Shown piece after piece: positions 20,966-32,392 of a stretch of 64,000 nucleotides of DNA. A model generated the notes under the pieces. The model had not been told where the DNA came from. It was given only the letters and a program-made list of their open reading frames with translations, and searched no databases. The position numbers and the translations under genes were made by a program. Location: positions 92,674,979-92,738,978 of the forward strand of contig OZ022501.1 in the NCBI GenBank assembly GCA_963989385.1, written 5' to 3'. Numbering within the stretch: the stretch's first letter is position 1; every line of letters begins with the position of its first letter. Origin of the DNA: Ctena decussata. Taxonomy: Eukaryota > Mollusca > Bivalvia > Lucinida > Lucinidae.

Positions 20966-22400
20966 TTATGTCTCCCCCCTTCAGGGTCGGGAGACATATT
21001 GTTTTTCCCCGGGTGTCTGTCTGTCTGTCCGTCTGTCTGTCCGTCTGTCCGTCCGTCTGTCCGTCTGTCACAAATCGTGTCCGTTCTATAACTTGAAAAC
21101 CGCTCAAGCTATATTCGCGAAACTTCATATAAATATCAATCAACATGAGACGACGTGCAGAGTGCAAGAATGGTAACTCTGGCATTTATACTTTTTGAGT
21201 TATTTCCCTTGGAACTTAGTCCATCACAAAATTGTGTTTCAATCGTGTCCGCTCTATAACTTGAAAACCGCTCAAGCTATATTCGCGAAACTTCATATAA
21301 ATATCAATCAACATGAGACGACGTGCAGAGTGCAAGAATGGTAACTCTGGCGTTTATACTTTTTGAGTCATTTCCCTTGGAACTTAGTCCATCACAAAAT
21401 TGTGTTTCAATCGTGTCCGTTCTATGACTTGAAAACCGCTCAAGCTATATTCGCGAAACTTCATATAAATATCAATCAACATGAGACGACGTGCAGAGTG
21501 CAAGAATGGTAACTCTGGCATTTATACTTTTTGAGTTATTTCCCTTGGAACTTAGTCCATCACAAAATTGCGTCTCAGTCGAGTCCGTCTATAACTTTAA
21601 AACCATTCAAGCTATATTCATGAAAGCTCATACAAATATCAATCAACATCAGACGACGTGCAGAATGCACTCTGCCGTTTATACTTTTTGAGTTATTTCT
21701 CTTAGAACTTTGTCCATCACAAAATTGCGTCTCAGTCGAGTCTGTCTATAACTTTAAAACCATTCAAGCTATATTCATGAAAGTTCATACAAATATCAAT
21801 CAACATCAGACGACATGCAGAATGCAAGAACCATAACTTTAGCATTTATACTATTTGAGTTATTTCCCTTAGAACTTTGTCAGTCACAAAATCGTGTCTC
21901 AGTCGTGTCTGCCCTATAACTTAAAAACCATTCAAGCTATATTCACGAAACTTCATACAAATATCAATCAACATTAGAAGAATTGCATAGTGCAAGAACC
22001 ATAACTCTTGCATTTATACTTCTTGAGTTATTTCCCTTGGACCTTTGTCAGTCACAAAATCGTGTCTCAATCGCTTTATTACTTGAAAACCGGACAAGCT
22101 ATATTCACGAAACTTCATACAAATGTCAGTCAACACTAGACAACCTGCAGAGCACAGCATTTATACTATTTGAGTTATTTCCCTTGGAACTTTGTCATTC
22201 ACAAAATCGTGTCTCAATCGTCTAAGCTCTATAACTTGAAAACCGTTTAAGCTATATTCATGAAACTTCATACAAATATCAGTCAACATATTAATAGACG
22301 ACGTGCAGAGCACTGTAACTCCTGCATTTATATTTTTTGACAAAAAACTAAATATGAATATCAGTCAACATTACATGACATGCAGAGCATAACAACTATA
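20966..22400 (+). repeat. Tandem-repeat-core element, 168-bp unit
   Basis: It begins with a hairpin (GTCTCCCCCCTTCAGGGTCGGGAGACA), then an imperfect CTGTCTGTCCGT microsatellite (21017-21067). Seven to eight units follow, 168 bp apart where measured (AATCGTGTCC at 21241 and 21409, then AGTCGAGTCC at 21577). Each unit carries TATAACTTGAAAACCGCTCAAGCTATATTCGCGAAACTTCATA and AGTTATTTCCCTTGGAACTT. Divergence rises towards the 3' side. The unit is divisible by three, but stops recur in every unit, so it is not coding. Confidence 0.88.
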
Positions 22401-22431
22401 ACGCTTGCATTTATACTTTTTACTTATTATG

Positions 22432-22530
22432 AATCCCTGCTTCAGGGTAGGGAAACATATTGTTTTTCCCTTGGCGTCTTAATGACTGATCCTTTTGACA
22501 TCAAAAAGGGGGGAGACATTCTGTTTTTTC
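22432..22530 (+). repeat. Second terminus of the 20966-type element
   Basis: CCCTGCTTCAGGGTAGGGAAACATATTGTTTTTCCC repeats the start of the element at 20966, and AGGGGGGAGACATTCTGTTTTTTCG at 22507 repeats it again. These look like solo or truncated ends. Confidence 0.5.
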
Positions 22531-22611
22531 GTAGAAAAACAATTCTAGTTTTGGCTGTTTTGATGGATTTCAGTCAGTTTTATTTAAACTTTTAAGCTCC
22601 ATCCCTTATTC

Positions 22612-23207
22612 ACGCCTACCAATTGTTCGCATGCGAACCCAGGGCTCAGAAAGCAAATTCATGCGAGGAGCTTCTGGTTTCACAGAAAGGGAGTTAAAAA
22701 GGTAAACAAATTTGTCCTTGGCTCAAGGGTTGGGTTATTTATTTTCTCTGAAAACTATTTATGCAAAATATAAGAATGCTAAATTTGTTGCATATAGATT
22801 GCTTCTTCCACACATTAAAAGATCAGCGACATGACCTTGTATTTTTCCAGATATATTCATTCAGTAAGGCAAAGCATGTGTTCAAGGTCAGTTTTGGTGG
22901 TATATAAATGTTGGAAAAAGTCACATTCTCTTGTTTGTTTTTGAGCCTCTTGACCTTGTCAAAAGCAAAGAAAAATGCAGTGCCATGTGCTTAATCCTTT
23001 AATGTGTGGAAGATTAGAAGCAGTCTATATGCGACAAAATAGCATTCTTATATTTTGCATAAATAGTTTTCAGAGAAAAGAAACCCAAATCTTGAGCCAA
23101 TGTCAAATTTGTTTACCTTTTCGACTCCCCTTCTGCAAAACCGGAAACTCCTCGCATGGATATGCTTTCTGAACCGTGGTTTCGCATGAAAGCAATTGGT
23201 AGGCATG
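22612..23207. mobile_element. DNA element with ~200-bp inverted arms
   Basis: The left arm (22612-22805: GCCTACCAATTGTTCGCATGCGAA ... TATTTATGCAAAATATAAGAATGCTA) is mirrored by the right arm (23005-23207: TAGCATTCTTATATTTTGCATAAATA ... TTCGCATGAAAGCAATTGGTAGGC). The 200-bp core has no coding frame. A half copy is at 45165-45350 and its duplicate. Confidence 0.85.
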
Positions 23208-23290
23208 TAACTGAGTGAAGTAAAATACCATATTTAAAACAGATAAAATAAACAGTGTTTTTTCCATTTCTAGAATGGCCCCAATTATTA

Positions 23291-25030
23291 GCTCACCTGA
23301 GCCGAAGGCTCACAGGTGAGCTTATAGTATAGGCAGGCATCCGTCGTACGTCGTCCGTCAACATTTTCAAACGACATCTCCTCTGAAACTACAAGGCCCA
23401 TTGTAACTAAATTTCATATATAGCATCTATAGGCAGGGGGAATTAATAATACTGTTTTTTTATCCAAATTGCTTCGGAACTTTGGTTGCTATGGCAACTT
23501 AAAGTTTCAATTGATTTGTATGGGAAAAATTTAAAATTTGCATTTATTGCTATGTCACTGCAGATATTTTTACAAAACTTTTACTGAAATGTTCCTTGAG
23601 TAGTCCTCCATCAACCACATGAAATTTTTGTCAACTGCACAATTTGGCTGGTTGCCATGGCAACCCAATGGTTAAAAATAGAAAAAATATTCAAAAATCA
23701 TCTCCTCAGAAACTATGCAAGCAATAAAGCTCAAACTTCACAGAAAGGATCGTGGCACTGCCCTCTATAAAAGTACTGTTTTTCTTGGCAATTGCTCTAG
23801 CAGTTTGGTTGCTATGGGAACTTAAAGTTGCCATTGACTTATAATGGCAAAATAGAAAATTTGCATTTATTGCTATGCCACTGCAGATATTTTGACAAAA
23901 CTTTTATAGAAATGTACCTGGAGTAGTCTTTAACCAGCCTTGTTAAATTTATACAAATTGGGCAATTTTTCTGGTTGCCATTGCAACCGAATAGTTAAAA
24001 ATGGCAAAATATTAAAAAATCATCTCTGCATAAACTGTGTGGCCAATAAAGCTCAAACTTTACAGAAAGAATCTTAGTACTAGCCTCTATAGAATTACTG
24101 TTTTTCATGGCAATTACTCCAGCAGTTTGGTTGCTATGGCAACTAAGAGTTTCCATTGACTTATAATGGGGAAAATGGAAATTGGCAATTTTTGCTGTCT
24201 CACGGCTTTTATTTAGATTTTCTTTCTACAGAAATGTTTCTTGAATAGTCCTCTATATTTCATATGAATTTTCTCCAAATCGCTGAATTTGATTGGTTGC
24301 CATGGCAAAATATAGGGTAAATTTTCGAAAAAAAAAAAAAAATGAAAAAATCTTCTGCTCAGAAGCCATTTGGGGGATGAACCTGATATTGTTCAAACAT
24401 GTTGATGACAGAAGCCTCTACATGAATTTTGTTTTTTCTTCCAACCCAATAAGAACTTTGGTTGCTATGTCAACTTACAGTTTCCACTGACTTATAATGG
24501 GGAAAGTGAAGCCATGAGGAGGATGAAGCTGATACTTTGCATACATATTAATAACATTAGCCTAACCCTAAAGTATATTTCATATTATCATTGCCCATGT
24601 TAACTGGTTGCTATGGCAGCTTAAAGTTTCCATAGACTTACAATGGGGAACGTGGACATTTGGTATTTATTTCTGTGTTACGGCAGATATTTTGACAAAA
24701 GCTTTACAGAAATGTTCCTAGAGTAGTCCTCTATCAGCTATAAGAATTTTGCCCTAAGACCTGATTTTGATTGGTTGCCGTTGCAATTGAAGGGCCAAAT
24801 TTTTTTTTTTATTATTTATTTATTTATTTTTTTGCCAAAGATCTTCTCAGAAGCCATTAAGGGGGGATAAAGCTTATTTTTTGCATAACTGTTTGTGATA
24901 TTATCCTCTACATAAATGGTGTGTTTTTATTGCTGTTGTGCATGTTGTTTTGTTGCTGTGGCAACTTAGTTTTTCCAACATAACCTCAGTGCTCAGATGA
25001 GCGATATAGGGCCATTGGCCCTCTGGTTTA
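23291..25030 (+). repeat. Tandem-repeat-core element, ~320-bp unit (AGCTCACCTGAG family A)
   Basis: The 5' hairpin AGCTCACCTGAGCCGAAGGCTCACAGGTGAGCT is followed by CCGTCGTACGTCGTCCGTC. Then come five to six degenerate units with GGTTGCTATGGCAACTTAAAGTTTCCATTGAC, CTGCAGATATTTTGACAAAACTTT and TGGTTGCCATGGCAAC. The 3' end is CAGATGAGCGATATAGGGCCATTGGCCCTCTGG, where GGGCCATTGGCCC forms a hairpin. Non-coding. The end structure suggests a rolling-circle (Helentron-like) non-autonomous element (inference). Confidence 0.85.
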
Positions 25031-25061
25031 AATCAGTCTTAAAAATTGCTGTTATGAGATA

Positions 25062-25150
25062 GGTTTTCCGCTTCTAAAACAGTCCCAAAGTTCTAGATCC
25101 ATCTTGTAAGATGGATCTAGATTTTTGGGATTGTTTTGAAAGGGAAAACA
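25062..25150. repeat. Foldback MITE
   Basis: GGTTTTCCGCTTCTAAAACAGTCCCAAAGTTCTAGATCCATCTT is mirrored by AAGATGGATCTAGATTTTTGGGATTGTTTTGAAAGGGAAAAC. Confidence 0.85.
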
Positions 25151-25350
25151 AACTGTCTTATAGCCAAAGAATCCCTAGCATGCTTCAATATTGGAACACC
25201 TAAAAAGCATTAATTTTCCATTTGGGACAAATGAATTCAGGTGTCCAATCAGCCAATGGGACAAGTGAAAAATGACAGTATCTTAACACTATACAGTTTT
25301 TGATAAATTTTTTGTCAGAATAACCATTGCCTGAAACTATTTCTTTTTTA

Positions 25351-26911
25351 GCTCACCTGAGCACGAAGTGCTCAAGGTGAACTATTGTGCTCGAAATTCG
25401 CCAGTCATCTGTCCGCCCGTCTGTCGTCAACAATTTCTTCAAACGACATCTCCTAGACCAGTGGACTAATTTCAAATTAATTTCACACAAATGTTCCTCT
25501 TATAGCCCTGTTCCAAAATTGCTAAAATGGTTCCGCTGCACTGAACAAGATGGCCACCAGAGCTAAAAATAGAAATAAAACAAGAGCTATAAATAGAAAT
25601 AAATCTTAAATGACCTAGAGGACACAGTTTTGATCCAATCTTCATGAAAGTTTGCCAGAATGATTATCTTTATGAAAGCTAGGCCAAGTATGAAACTAGG
25701 TCATGTCAGGTCAAAAACAAGGTCATCAGGTCAAATCTAAGTAAAATCTTGTGTACACTCTAGGGGGCACAGTTTTGATCCAATCTTCATGAAATTATGT
25801 CAGAATGGTTATCTTTATAAAGTCTTGGCCAGATTTGAAGAAAGATTATGTCGGGTCAAAAACTAGGTCACTAGGTCAAAACTTAGAAAAACCTGGTGAA
25901 CATACTAGAGGTCACAGTTTTGATCAAATGTTCATGAAACTTTGTCAGAATAATTATTTTCATGAAATTTAGGCCAAGTATGAAACTAGGTCATGTTGGA
26001 TCAAAATCTAAGTCACCAAGTCAAATCGTAGTGAAACTTTGTGTACACTCTATAGGGCACAGTTTTGATCTAATCTCCATGAAACTCTGTCAGAATGATT
26101 ATGAAATCTAGGCCAAATATGAAACAAGGTCATGTTGGGTCAAAAACTAGGTCACCAGATCAGATCTTAGTAAAACCTTGTATATACTGTAGAGGGCACA
26201 GTTTTGATCCAATGTTCATGAAACTTTGTCAGAATGATTATCTTTATGAAATCTAGGCCAAATATGAAACTAGGTCATGTCGGATCAAAAACTAGGTCAC
26301 CAGGTCCAATCTTAGTAAAATCTTGTGTTCACTCTAGAGGGCACAGTTTTGATCCAATCTTAGTGAAACTTTGTCAGAATGTGTATCTTCATGAAACGTA
26401 GGCAAAGTTTGTAACTCAATAATGTCAGATCAAAAATTAGGCCACAAGGTCAGATCTTAGAAATACATTGTGTACACTCTAGAATGCACAGTTTTGGTCC
26501 AATACTCATGAAACTTTATAAGACTGTTTATCTTCTTGAAATATAGTCCGTGTTTTAAACTGGGTCATGTTAGGTCACTAGGTCAAATCTTAGAAAAAAA
26601 ACTTGGGTACACAATAGAGGCTTCATTTTCCATTCCATCTTTGTGAAATTTTGTCACAATGTTTATCTCCATGAAAAAAGTTTGAAACAGGAGTATATCA
26701 GGTCAATAACAAGTTCACTAGGTCAGATCTTAGAAAAACATTGTGTACACTCTAGAGGGCACAGTTTTGATTCAATCTTCATGAAACTTTGTCAGAATAA
26801 TAGATTGGAAAGTGCAGAATTGCTGCAATTAAATCATCATCAAATAGATGAAGTCCCTGTTATTTCATCATAACTCAGGTGAGCGATTTAGGCCCATAAT
26901 GGCCCTCTTGT
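25351..26911 (+). repeat. Tandem-repeat-core element, 145-bp unit (AGCTCACCTGAG family B)
   Basis: Same ends as 23291-25030: AGCTCACCTGAGCACGAAGTGCTCAAGGTGA at 5', and CAGGTGAGCGATTTAGGCCCATAATGGCCCTCTTG at 3'. The core is unrelated. About eight units start CACAGTTTTGATCC at 25623, 25768, 25913, 26058, 26197, 26342, 26487 and 26760, a 145-bp period. Units contain CATGAAACTTTGTCAGAATGATTATCTT and AACTAGGTCACCAGGTCAAATCTTAG. Not coding. Confidence 0.9.
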
Positions 26912-26942
26912 TTATAAAAAAATTTTCAACTTTTGCTTTCAT

Positions 26943-27013
26943 TTCTTGACATGATCTCTGCCACTGTAGAAGCCCAATGCCAATCTCGGCCACTGTAGAA
27001 GCCCAATGCCAAT
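26943..27013 (+). repeat. Two-copy 32-bp direct repeat
   Basis: GCCACTGTAGAAGCCCAATGCCAAT occurs twice in tandem. No function is visible. 27014-27360 holds nothing else recognisable. Confidence 0.7.
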
Positions 27014-27364
27014 TGCGACATAGCATTCAGCGAAATTTTTACAGGTAAAGCATATGAACAAATGAATAAAAAATCACATAAAACACACAATGGCCAAATA
27101 AAATATTTGCAAATCAAAACTGTATAATGCTGTACTTACAAATATGCAGTAAAAGCGTCTGAGATGCCCTTATCGGGAGCATGGACTCAAAAGCTTGCGT
27201 AAGCGAGAATGGTGCTACATTATTCAGTCCTTATGTAACAAAATGCGATGAGCACACCGCTACAAATCAAATTCAAGGGTGCATGGAGCCAAAACTTTGC
27301 AAACGAGAATATGGCCTATATGAAACTTTAATAAATACACCACTATAATAATTTAAAGTCTGAT

Positions 27365-27500
27365 TGGTTGGTTGTTTAGGGTTTAACGGCCCTTTGAGAC
27401 AGTATTCCAGTCTATATCGGGCCGTCTCCCAGAGAGGGAGACAGAAAAGCGACAATTGTTGAAAGGAAAAAGATATATGTCCAAACAGTCCCTATTTAGT
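27365..27500 (+). repeat. Dispersed repeat leading into a minisatellite
   Basis: GGTTGGTTGTTTAGGGTTTAACGGCCCTTTGAGACAGTATTCCAG and GCCGTCTCCCAGAGAGGGAG match 353-450. It is followed by a GTTCATCTCCTGGAGATGAACTAAATAAG palindrome at 27499-27550. Confidence 0.6.
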
Positions 27501-27649
27501 TCATCTCCTGGAGATGAACTAAATAAGCAGGAGATGAACTAAATAAGCCCCTGGCTTCCGTTCAGATCCTTTTGCTATTGTATAGTATTTGTAACCTGTA
27601 CATAACTTGTATGAAATTGAAATAATATATGTTTACACCAACAGTCCCT

Positions 27650-28200
27650 ATTTGCACCTGCTGTAAGGACTGTAGGCCCTTGCTCTAGAATGTCCAAAAA
27701 GTCCTACCCGCACCTGCTGCAAGGACAGTAGGCCCTTGCTCTAGAATGTCCAAACAAAAAGTCCTACCCGCACCTGCTGCAAGGACAGTAGGCCTTGCTC
27801 TCTAATACCCGCACCTGCTGCAAGGACAGTAGGTCCCTTGCTCTAGAATATCCAAACAGTCCATACCCGCACCTGCTGCAAGGACAGTAGGCCCTTGCTC
27901 TAGAATGTCCAAACAAAAAGTCCTACCCGCACCTGCTGCAAGGACAGTAGGCCCTTGCTCTCTATTACCCGCACCTGCTGCAAGGACAGTAGGTCCCTTG
28001 CTCTAGAATATCCAAACAGTCCATACCCGCACCTGCTGCAAGGACAGTAGGCCCTTGCTTAGTAATACCCGCACCTGCTGCAGGGACAGTAGGCCCCTTG
28101 CTCCAGAGAGCAATGGCCTACTGTCCTTGCAGCAGGTGCAAGTAGGGACTGCTTGGACATTTGCTATCAGCACAGAAGCCTACTGTTCTTGCAGCAGGTG
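27650..28200 (+). repeat. Minisatellite CCCGCACCTGCTGCAAGGACAGTAGG
   Basis: About nine direct units start near 27653, 27706, 27766, 27806, 27865, 27925, 27966, 28025 and 28066, spaced by 40 or 60 bp. The spacer is GTCCAAACAAAAAGTCCTA. Two inverted units follow (28109-28135 and 28168-28191). The unit occurs once in the dispersed repeat at 353-525, so the array arose by local amplification of that piece. Confidence 0.9.
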
Positions 28201-29270
28201 CTGATAGGGACTGTTTGGACATTTTATCATAGCTCTTAAATGATTGGGGGGGGGGTTCTGGAGGTGCAACCCTCAGAAGCTAGAGCTGTTTCCTGATGAC
28301 AGGCACCTGGAGATCTTGGCCCAGGACTACTTTAAGGGAGATAATTTCATGTCGCGAAAACTAGCGTTTAGTAAATATTTTTTCTAAACAGTTTTGCATT
28401 TTTCTGAGAAGAGTTAAAAAAAATCATAATTATTAATAGTATAAAATATAAAACACAACCTTGAAACGTTGAAATTACAGACCTGACCTAAATTTCAAGG
28501 AACAGTTGTAAATTATGGGCGCTGATGTCACAAACGCAGGCATTAACTGATGGCCATGATTTTATAGACTACTTTATTAATCACTGAAACTATATTTTTT
28601 TCTTGAAATGGGCATATTTTTCGTCGTAAATGTTTTGAAGACTACAGTTTGAAGGCATAAAATTAACTGGAAAATGTAGCAGTCATGATGGCGCCCTTTA
28701 GAAGCTGAGCCTTTTTAAAATGAAGACTGATGGAAGAATTCTGTCCCCGCACCCCACATATATGCCTTACAAAATATATGACCCCAACCTGCTGGCTTAT
28801 TTAAGTCAAGTCAAAGTCATTTTATTAAGAAAACTCAGGTTACATCAGTCAACACATATATGCACATACATGGTAGCATAAATATTGAATATTAAACAGA
28901 CCCCTTTTGCGACTAGAATGACCATCCCAGCAGGCACACGACCTCCCAACGACTCTGCACATATTGATGTCGATCCTCCCTCCTACCCCCCTCTGTAGAT
29001 CACCAAAATAAATTCCGACCCACCCCAACTCCCGGCCTGAAAATACCCGGGCCCCCACCTGATAATAGAAAAATGACTTTGCTCTCCTAAGGAAACGTTT
29101 TTACAAATGAATGGGAAAATGTACAGTTCAGACATTTGACTGTCTAAAGTAATTGTCATGGGAAATGATCATTCAGGACTGGCGCACAGCCTGATTTGAT
29201 TGCTTCAGTTTTACTGTCTAATAATATACCATGTGTAGAAATAGGCCACATGTTACATGTCATGTAATGA
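28201..29270. other. Stretch without supported gene
   Basis: It has a G8-9 run at 28247 and AT-rich sequence. A short CCCAGCAGGCACACGAC motif at 28925-28942 is the same as the end of the palindrome at 55398. The minus-strand frame 28849-29058 (Gly/Arg-rich) has no recognisable family. Confidence 0.4.
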
Positions 29271-29284
29271 TTTGTCCTTTACGG

Positions 29285-29415
29285 TTAAATGCTACTCTGG
29301 TTCCTGGCTTTATTGGTAAAAGAATGTAGGGCAATCAACCTCCATATTGAACAACGACAACATGAAAACAGGTTTTAAAGCAGGCTGAAAAATTATCAAA
29401 CTGTGGTAAGAAATA
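29285..29415 (+). repeat. Third, diverged copy of the 58.4/62.7-kb duplicated segment
   Basis: It shares CTACTCTGGTTCCTGGCTTTAT, CCATATTGAACAACGACAACATGAA and a final GTGGTAAGAAATATA with 58450-58600 and 62715-62870. All three share a GTAAGA donor-like site at the same place. Confidence 0.5.
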
Positions 29416-29588
29416 TAGTAGTATTACGATATTGTCGTCCGGTAACAGTTATGTAACAACTACTAAAGAAATGCATTGCCATACTGCAATTTTAGCTGTT
29501 TTAATGAATGGTTTTTCAGTGGAAACAAATTGTTTATATTGCACAATATGAAATACAAAATATTGTATGTCCCAAGATGTCGCCCATT

Positions 29589-30624
29589 TTTGTCGAGCCC
29601 GCTTGCGGAGAGCGAGACATAGTTGTTACAATGTCAGTTCGGTGTATGTCCGTGCGTGCGTTAGTGCGTGCGTGCGTGCGTCCGTCCGCATTTGTCCGGG
29701 CCATAACTTCTACATTTATGGATGGATTTCAAAATAATTTGGCACAATTGTTCTCCTTGATGAGTAGAAGTGCCTTTTGAAACATTTGTTCAGGTAGGTT
29801 CAAGGTCAAGGTCACACTGGAAGGTCAAATGATAAAATGGCTATAAATTGAGCTTGTCCGAGCCATAACTTCTACATTTATGGATGGATTTCAAAATAAT
29901 TTGGCACAATTGTTCTCCTTGATAAATAGAAGTGCCATTTGAAACATTTGTTCAGGTAGATCCAAGGTCAAGGTCACACTTGAAGGTCAAATGATAAAAT
30001 GGCAGTAAATTGAGCTTGTCTGAGCCGTTACTTCTACATTTATGGATGAATTTCAAAATAATTTAGCAGAATTGTTCTCCTTGATGTTTAAAAGTGCCAT
30101 TTGGAAAATTTATTCAGGTAGGTCCAAGGTCAAGGTCACAATTGAAGGTCAAATGATAAAATGGATATAATTTGAGCTTGTCTGAGCCATAACTGTAACA
30201 TTTACAAATGGATTTCAAAATAATTTAACACAATTGTTCTCCTTGATGAGAAGAAGTGTCATTTGGAACTTGTTCAAGTAGGTCCAAAGTCAAGGTCACA
30301 CTTGAAGGTCAAATGATAAAATGGTCATAAGTTGAGCTTTTCCGAGCCATTACTTCTACATTTACGGATGGATTTCAAAATAATTTGGCACAATTGTTCT
30401 TCTTGATGAGTGGAAGTGTCAAGTGACATATGTGTTTGGGTAGGTCCAAGGTCAAGGTCACACTTGAAGGTCAGGTATTGTAACTGTCATAAATTGAGCT
30501 TGTCTGGGTCATCACTTCTATTTATTTTCCTTTGTGAAGATTTGAAAAAAAAAAGAAAATGCTGGCTAAGCATGATGTTTTTTGGCTTTTTTTTCTAGAG
30601 TGAAGCAGTTACTTAGTCTTGACA
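29589..30624 (+). repeat. Tandem-repeat-core element, ~162-bp unit, left part
   Basis: It starts TTTTGTCGAGCCCGCTTGCGGAGAGCGAGACATAG, then a GTGCGTGCGTGCGTCCGTCCG microsatellite. About six units follow (GTCCGAGCCATAACTTCTACATTTATGGATGGATTTC ... AGGTCCAAGGTCAAGGTCACACTTGAAGGTCAAATGATAAAATGG), near 29694, 29856, 30018, 30180, 30340 and 30500. The element appears interrupted by the mariner-like insertion at 30627. Its likely 3' end is at 37346-37435. Confidence 0.85.
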
Positions 30625-31705
30625 TACGAGGGGCATTTCAGAAACAGTGTAAATGATCTCAGGGTAGCCTATCGGCAGATTTTTAGCAGTGGTCTTATAT
30701 ATCATTGGAAAGCTAAATTCAAGTGCTTAAGAATGGTATGCATTAAAAGAATTTCTAAGTCACCCATGCATGACAGCATGTGCTTATACGTCATAAGGGA
30801 GTGGATACTGGAAACTATACATTTTCACTGAAAGTCTCTCGCGTTCTATCTCTGTTTTCTCAATGAGAAAATGATATATTTTAATGAAGAAACACGCAAT
30901 ACTGTCATTTCGATGTAAAATAAGAAAGTTATACAGGAATCATTTCCAGATTCTACATAAGTAACATAATAAACAAGATTTTTTGTCTGCTATTCGGTTA
31001 TAAATGTAAAGTTATTATAAATGCATTATATCAATAAAATTGAGATTTTGACTCAGTCACACCCGATTTCAACAAATGACAGAAATTTTATGACTGAAAT
31101 GATTAGGTCACTATATTTTTTACGACTGGCATCAAACCACGGATGAAACTGGATGATACGTGTGCAAACCCCACGCCGGAAGTTGCAAAGTAGCAGCAAT
31201 TCATGTAAAATACAAAGCAATAAAATGAAATTATCTTCTAATAAAATTTCCTTTTAAAAGGAAGGCTTGTGCAGCTAAGACAGTGAAATGTTCATGAGTT
31301 GAATTTCCTGTTCTGGTTTCCCGTCTAGCCATGCTATATAAACATAGGCGAGATAGTGATTGGGACTCCACGCGTGTACATTGTATTTTTACCATTTCAT
31401 GAAATCGAAAGTAGGTCATTTTAGTTGCCAACTAAAATGACCCAGATAAGTTTTCAAACCGATTTTAAGTGAAACTCAAGGATGTTTTATTTTTTTAAAG
31501 CTACCTAATCACGGTCATTTACAATTACGAAACTGTAGTGAGAAGCTTGCAGCGATACCTCTTGATAAAAATTTTCATGCTGATAGAGCAATGGAGCCTT
31601 TAACTTCTTGAATCGTGGCATTATCTACAGGTGTGAGGTAAAAACAAGTGTAGACTTTATTTGAAAAAAAAAACAGATTGAGGAAATATTTAAACACACA
31701 CACAC

Positions 31706-31888
31706 GGGCCGTGTTACGCAATCGGTAGGGCACTTGACTCATAAGTCAGAGGCCCTGGGTTCGAAACCCGGCCTTAGTACTGGTTAACCGCTTAGGAGGT
31801 CTAAGCCTGCCCAGGAATAGTGTGGTTAGGTTAACTGACCGTCTCGAATTGACCATTGCTGTTTACCGTGGACGTTAAGCGACAAATC
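31706..31888 (+). mobile_element. SINE, internally deleted copy
   Basis: The tRNA-like head (GGTAGGGCACTTGACTCATAAGTCAGAGG, GGTTCGAAACCC) is joined directly to TTAGTACTGGTTAACCGCTTAGGAGG. It lacks about 80 bp of body present in 12304-12570. It ends ACCGTGGACGTTAAGC-GACAAATC. Confidence 0.88.
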
Positions 31889-31940
31889 ACACAAGCACAT
31901 ACACACGTACGCACGCACGCACAGAGAGAGAGAGAGAGTT
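31889..31940 (+). repeat. (AC/ACGC)n and (AG)n microsatellite
   Basis: ACACACGTACGCACGCACGCAC followed by AGAGAGAGAGAGAG directly after the SINE tail; an (AC)7 run precedes the SINE at 31692-31704. Confidence 0.8.
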
Positions 31941-32121
31941 TTCCAACGTTTAAGCCGTTAGGCATGTCTCAAGGAAAATTACTATATGGACCTATTTCAA
32001 ATCTGTTCTATATGGCTGCTAAGTCACATTTAGTTTGAATCAATATTTTAGGAAAGACTGTTTCAAACCTGTGTCTGTGGAATCTTGGCACATCTGAACT
32101 TGGCATAAAAAAAAATTTTTT

Positions 32122-32392
32122 TTGGTTGGTTGATTTGATGTTTAACGTCCACGGTAAACAACTAAGGTCATGTCGGGACGGTCAGTTAACCTAACCACAC
32201 TATTCCTGGGCAGGCTTAGACCTCCTAAGCGGTTAACCAGTACTAAGTGCACATACTTTCGCCAGTAACTGACAACTGCCCTTCTTGAATCAGCGGAAGG
32301 AGAAACGAAAGTATGTGGCCAGACCGGGATTCGAACCCAGGACCTCTGACTTACGAGTCACGTGCCCTACCGATTGCGCTACCCGGCCCGGC
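32122..32392 (-). mobile_element. SINE, full length, minus strand
   Basis: Reverse complement of the 12304-12570 family. The tail (GTTTAACGTCCACGGTAAAC) is at the left and the tRNA head (GGATTCGAACCC ... GAGTCACGTGCCCTACCGATTGCGCTACCCGGCCCGGC) at the right. Possible short A-rich target duplications (GGCATAAAAAA / GGCATCAAAAAA) flank it. The next kilobase (32393-33370) holds nothing I can name. Confidence 0.92.

Noticed and set aside
21017..21067. CTGTCTGTCCGT run as a telomere-like or coding repeat
   Set aside because: It is an imperfect tetranucleotide microsatellite at the head of the 168-bp array; no telomeric TTAGGG is present.
27650..28200. CRISPR-like array (repeats of ~26 bp with spacers)
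   Set aside because: The spacers are themselves repeated, the unit occurs in a dispersed eukaryotic repeat, and no cas genes exist.
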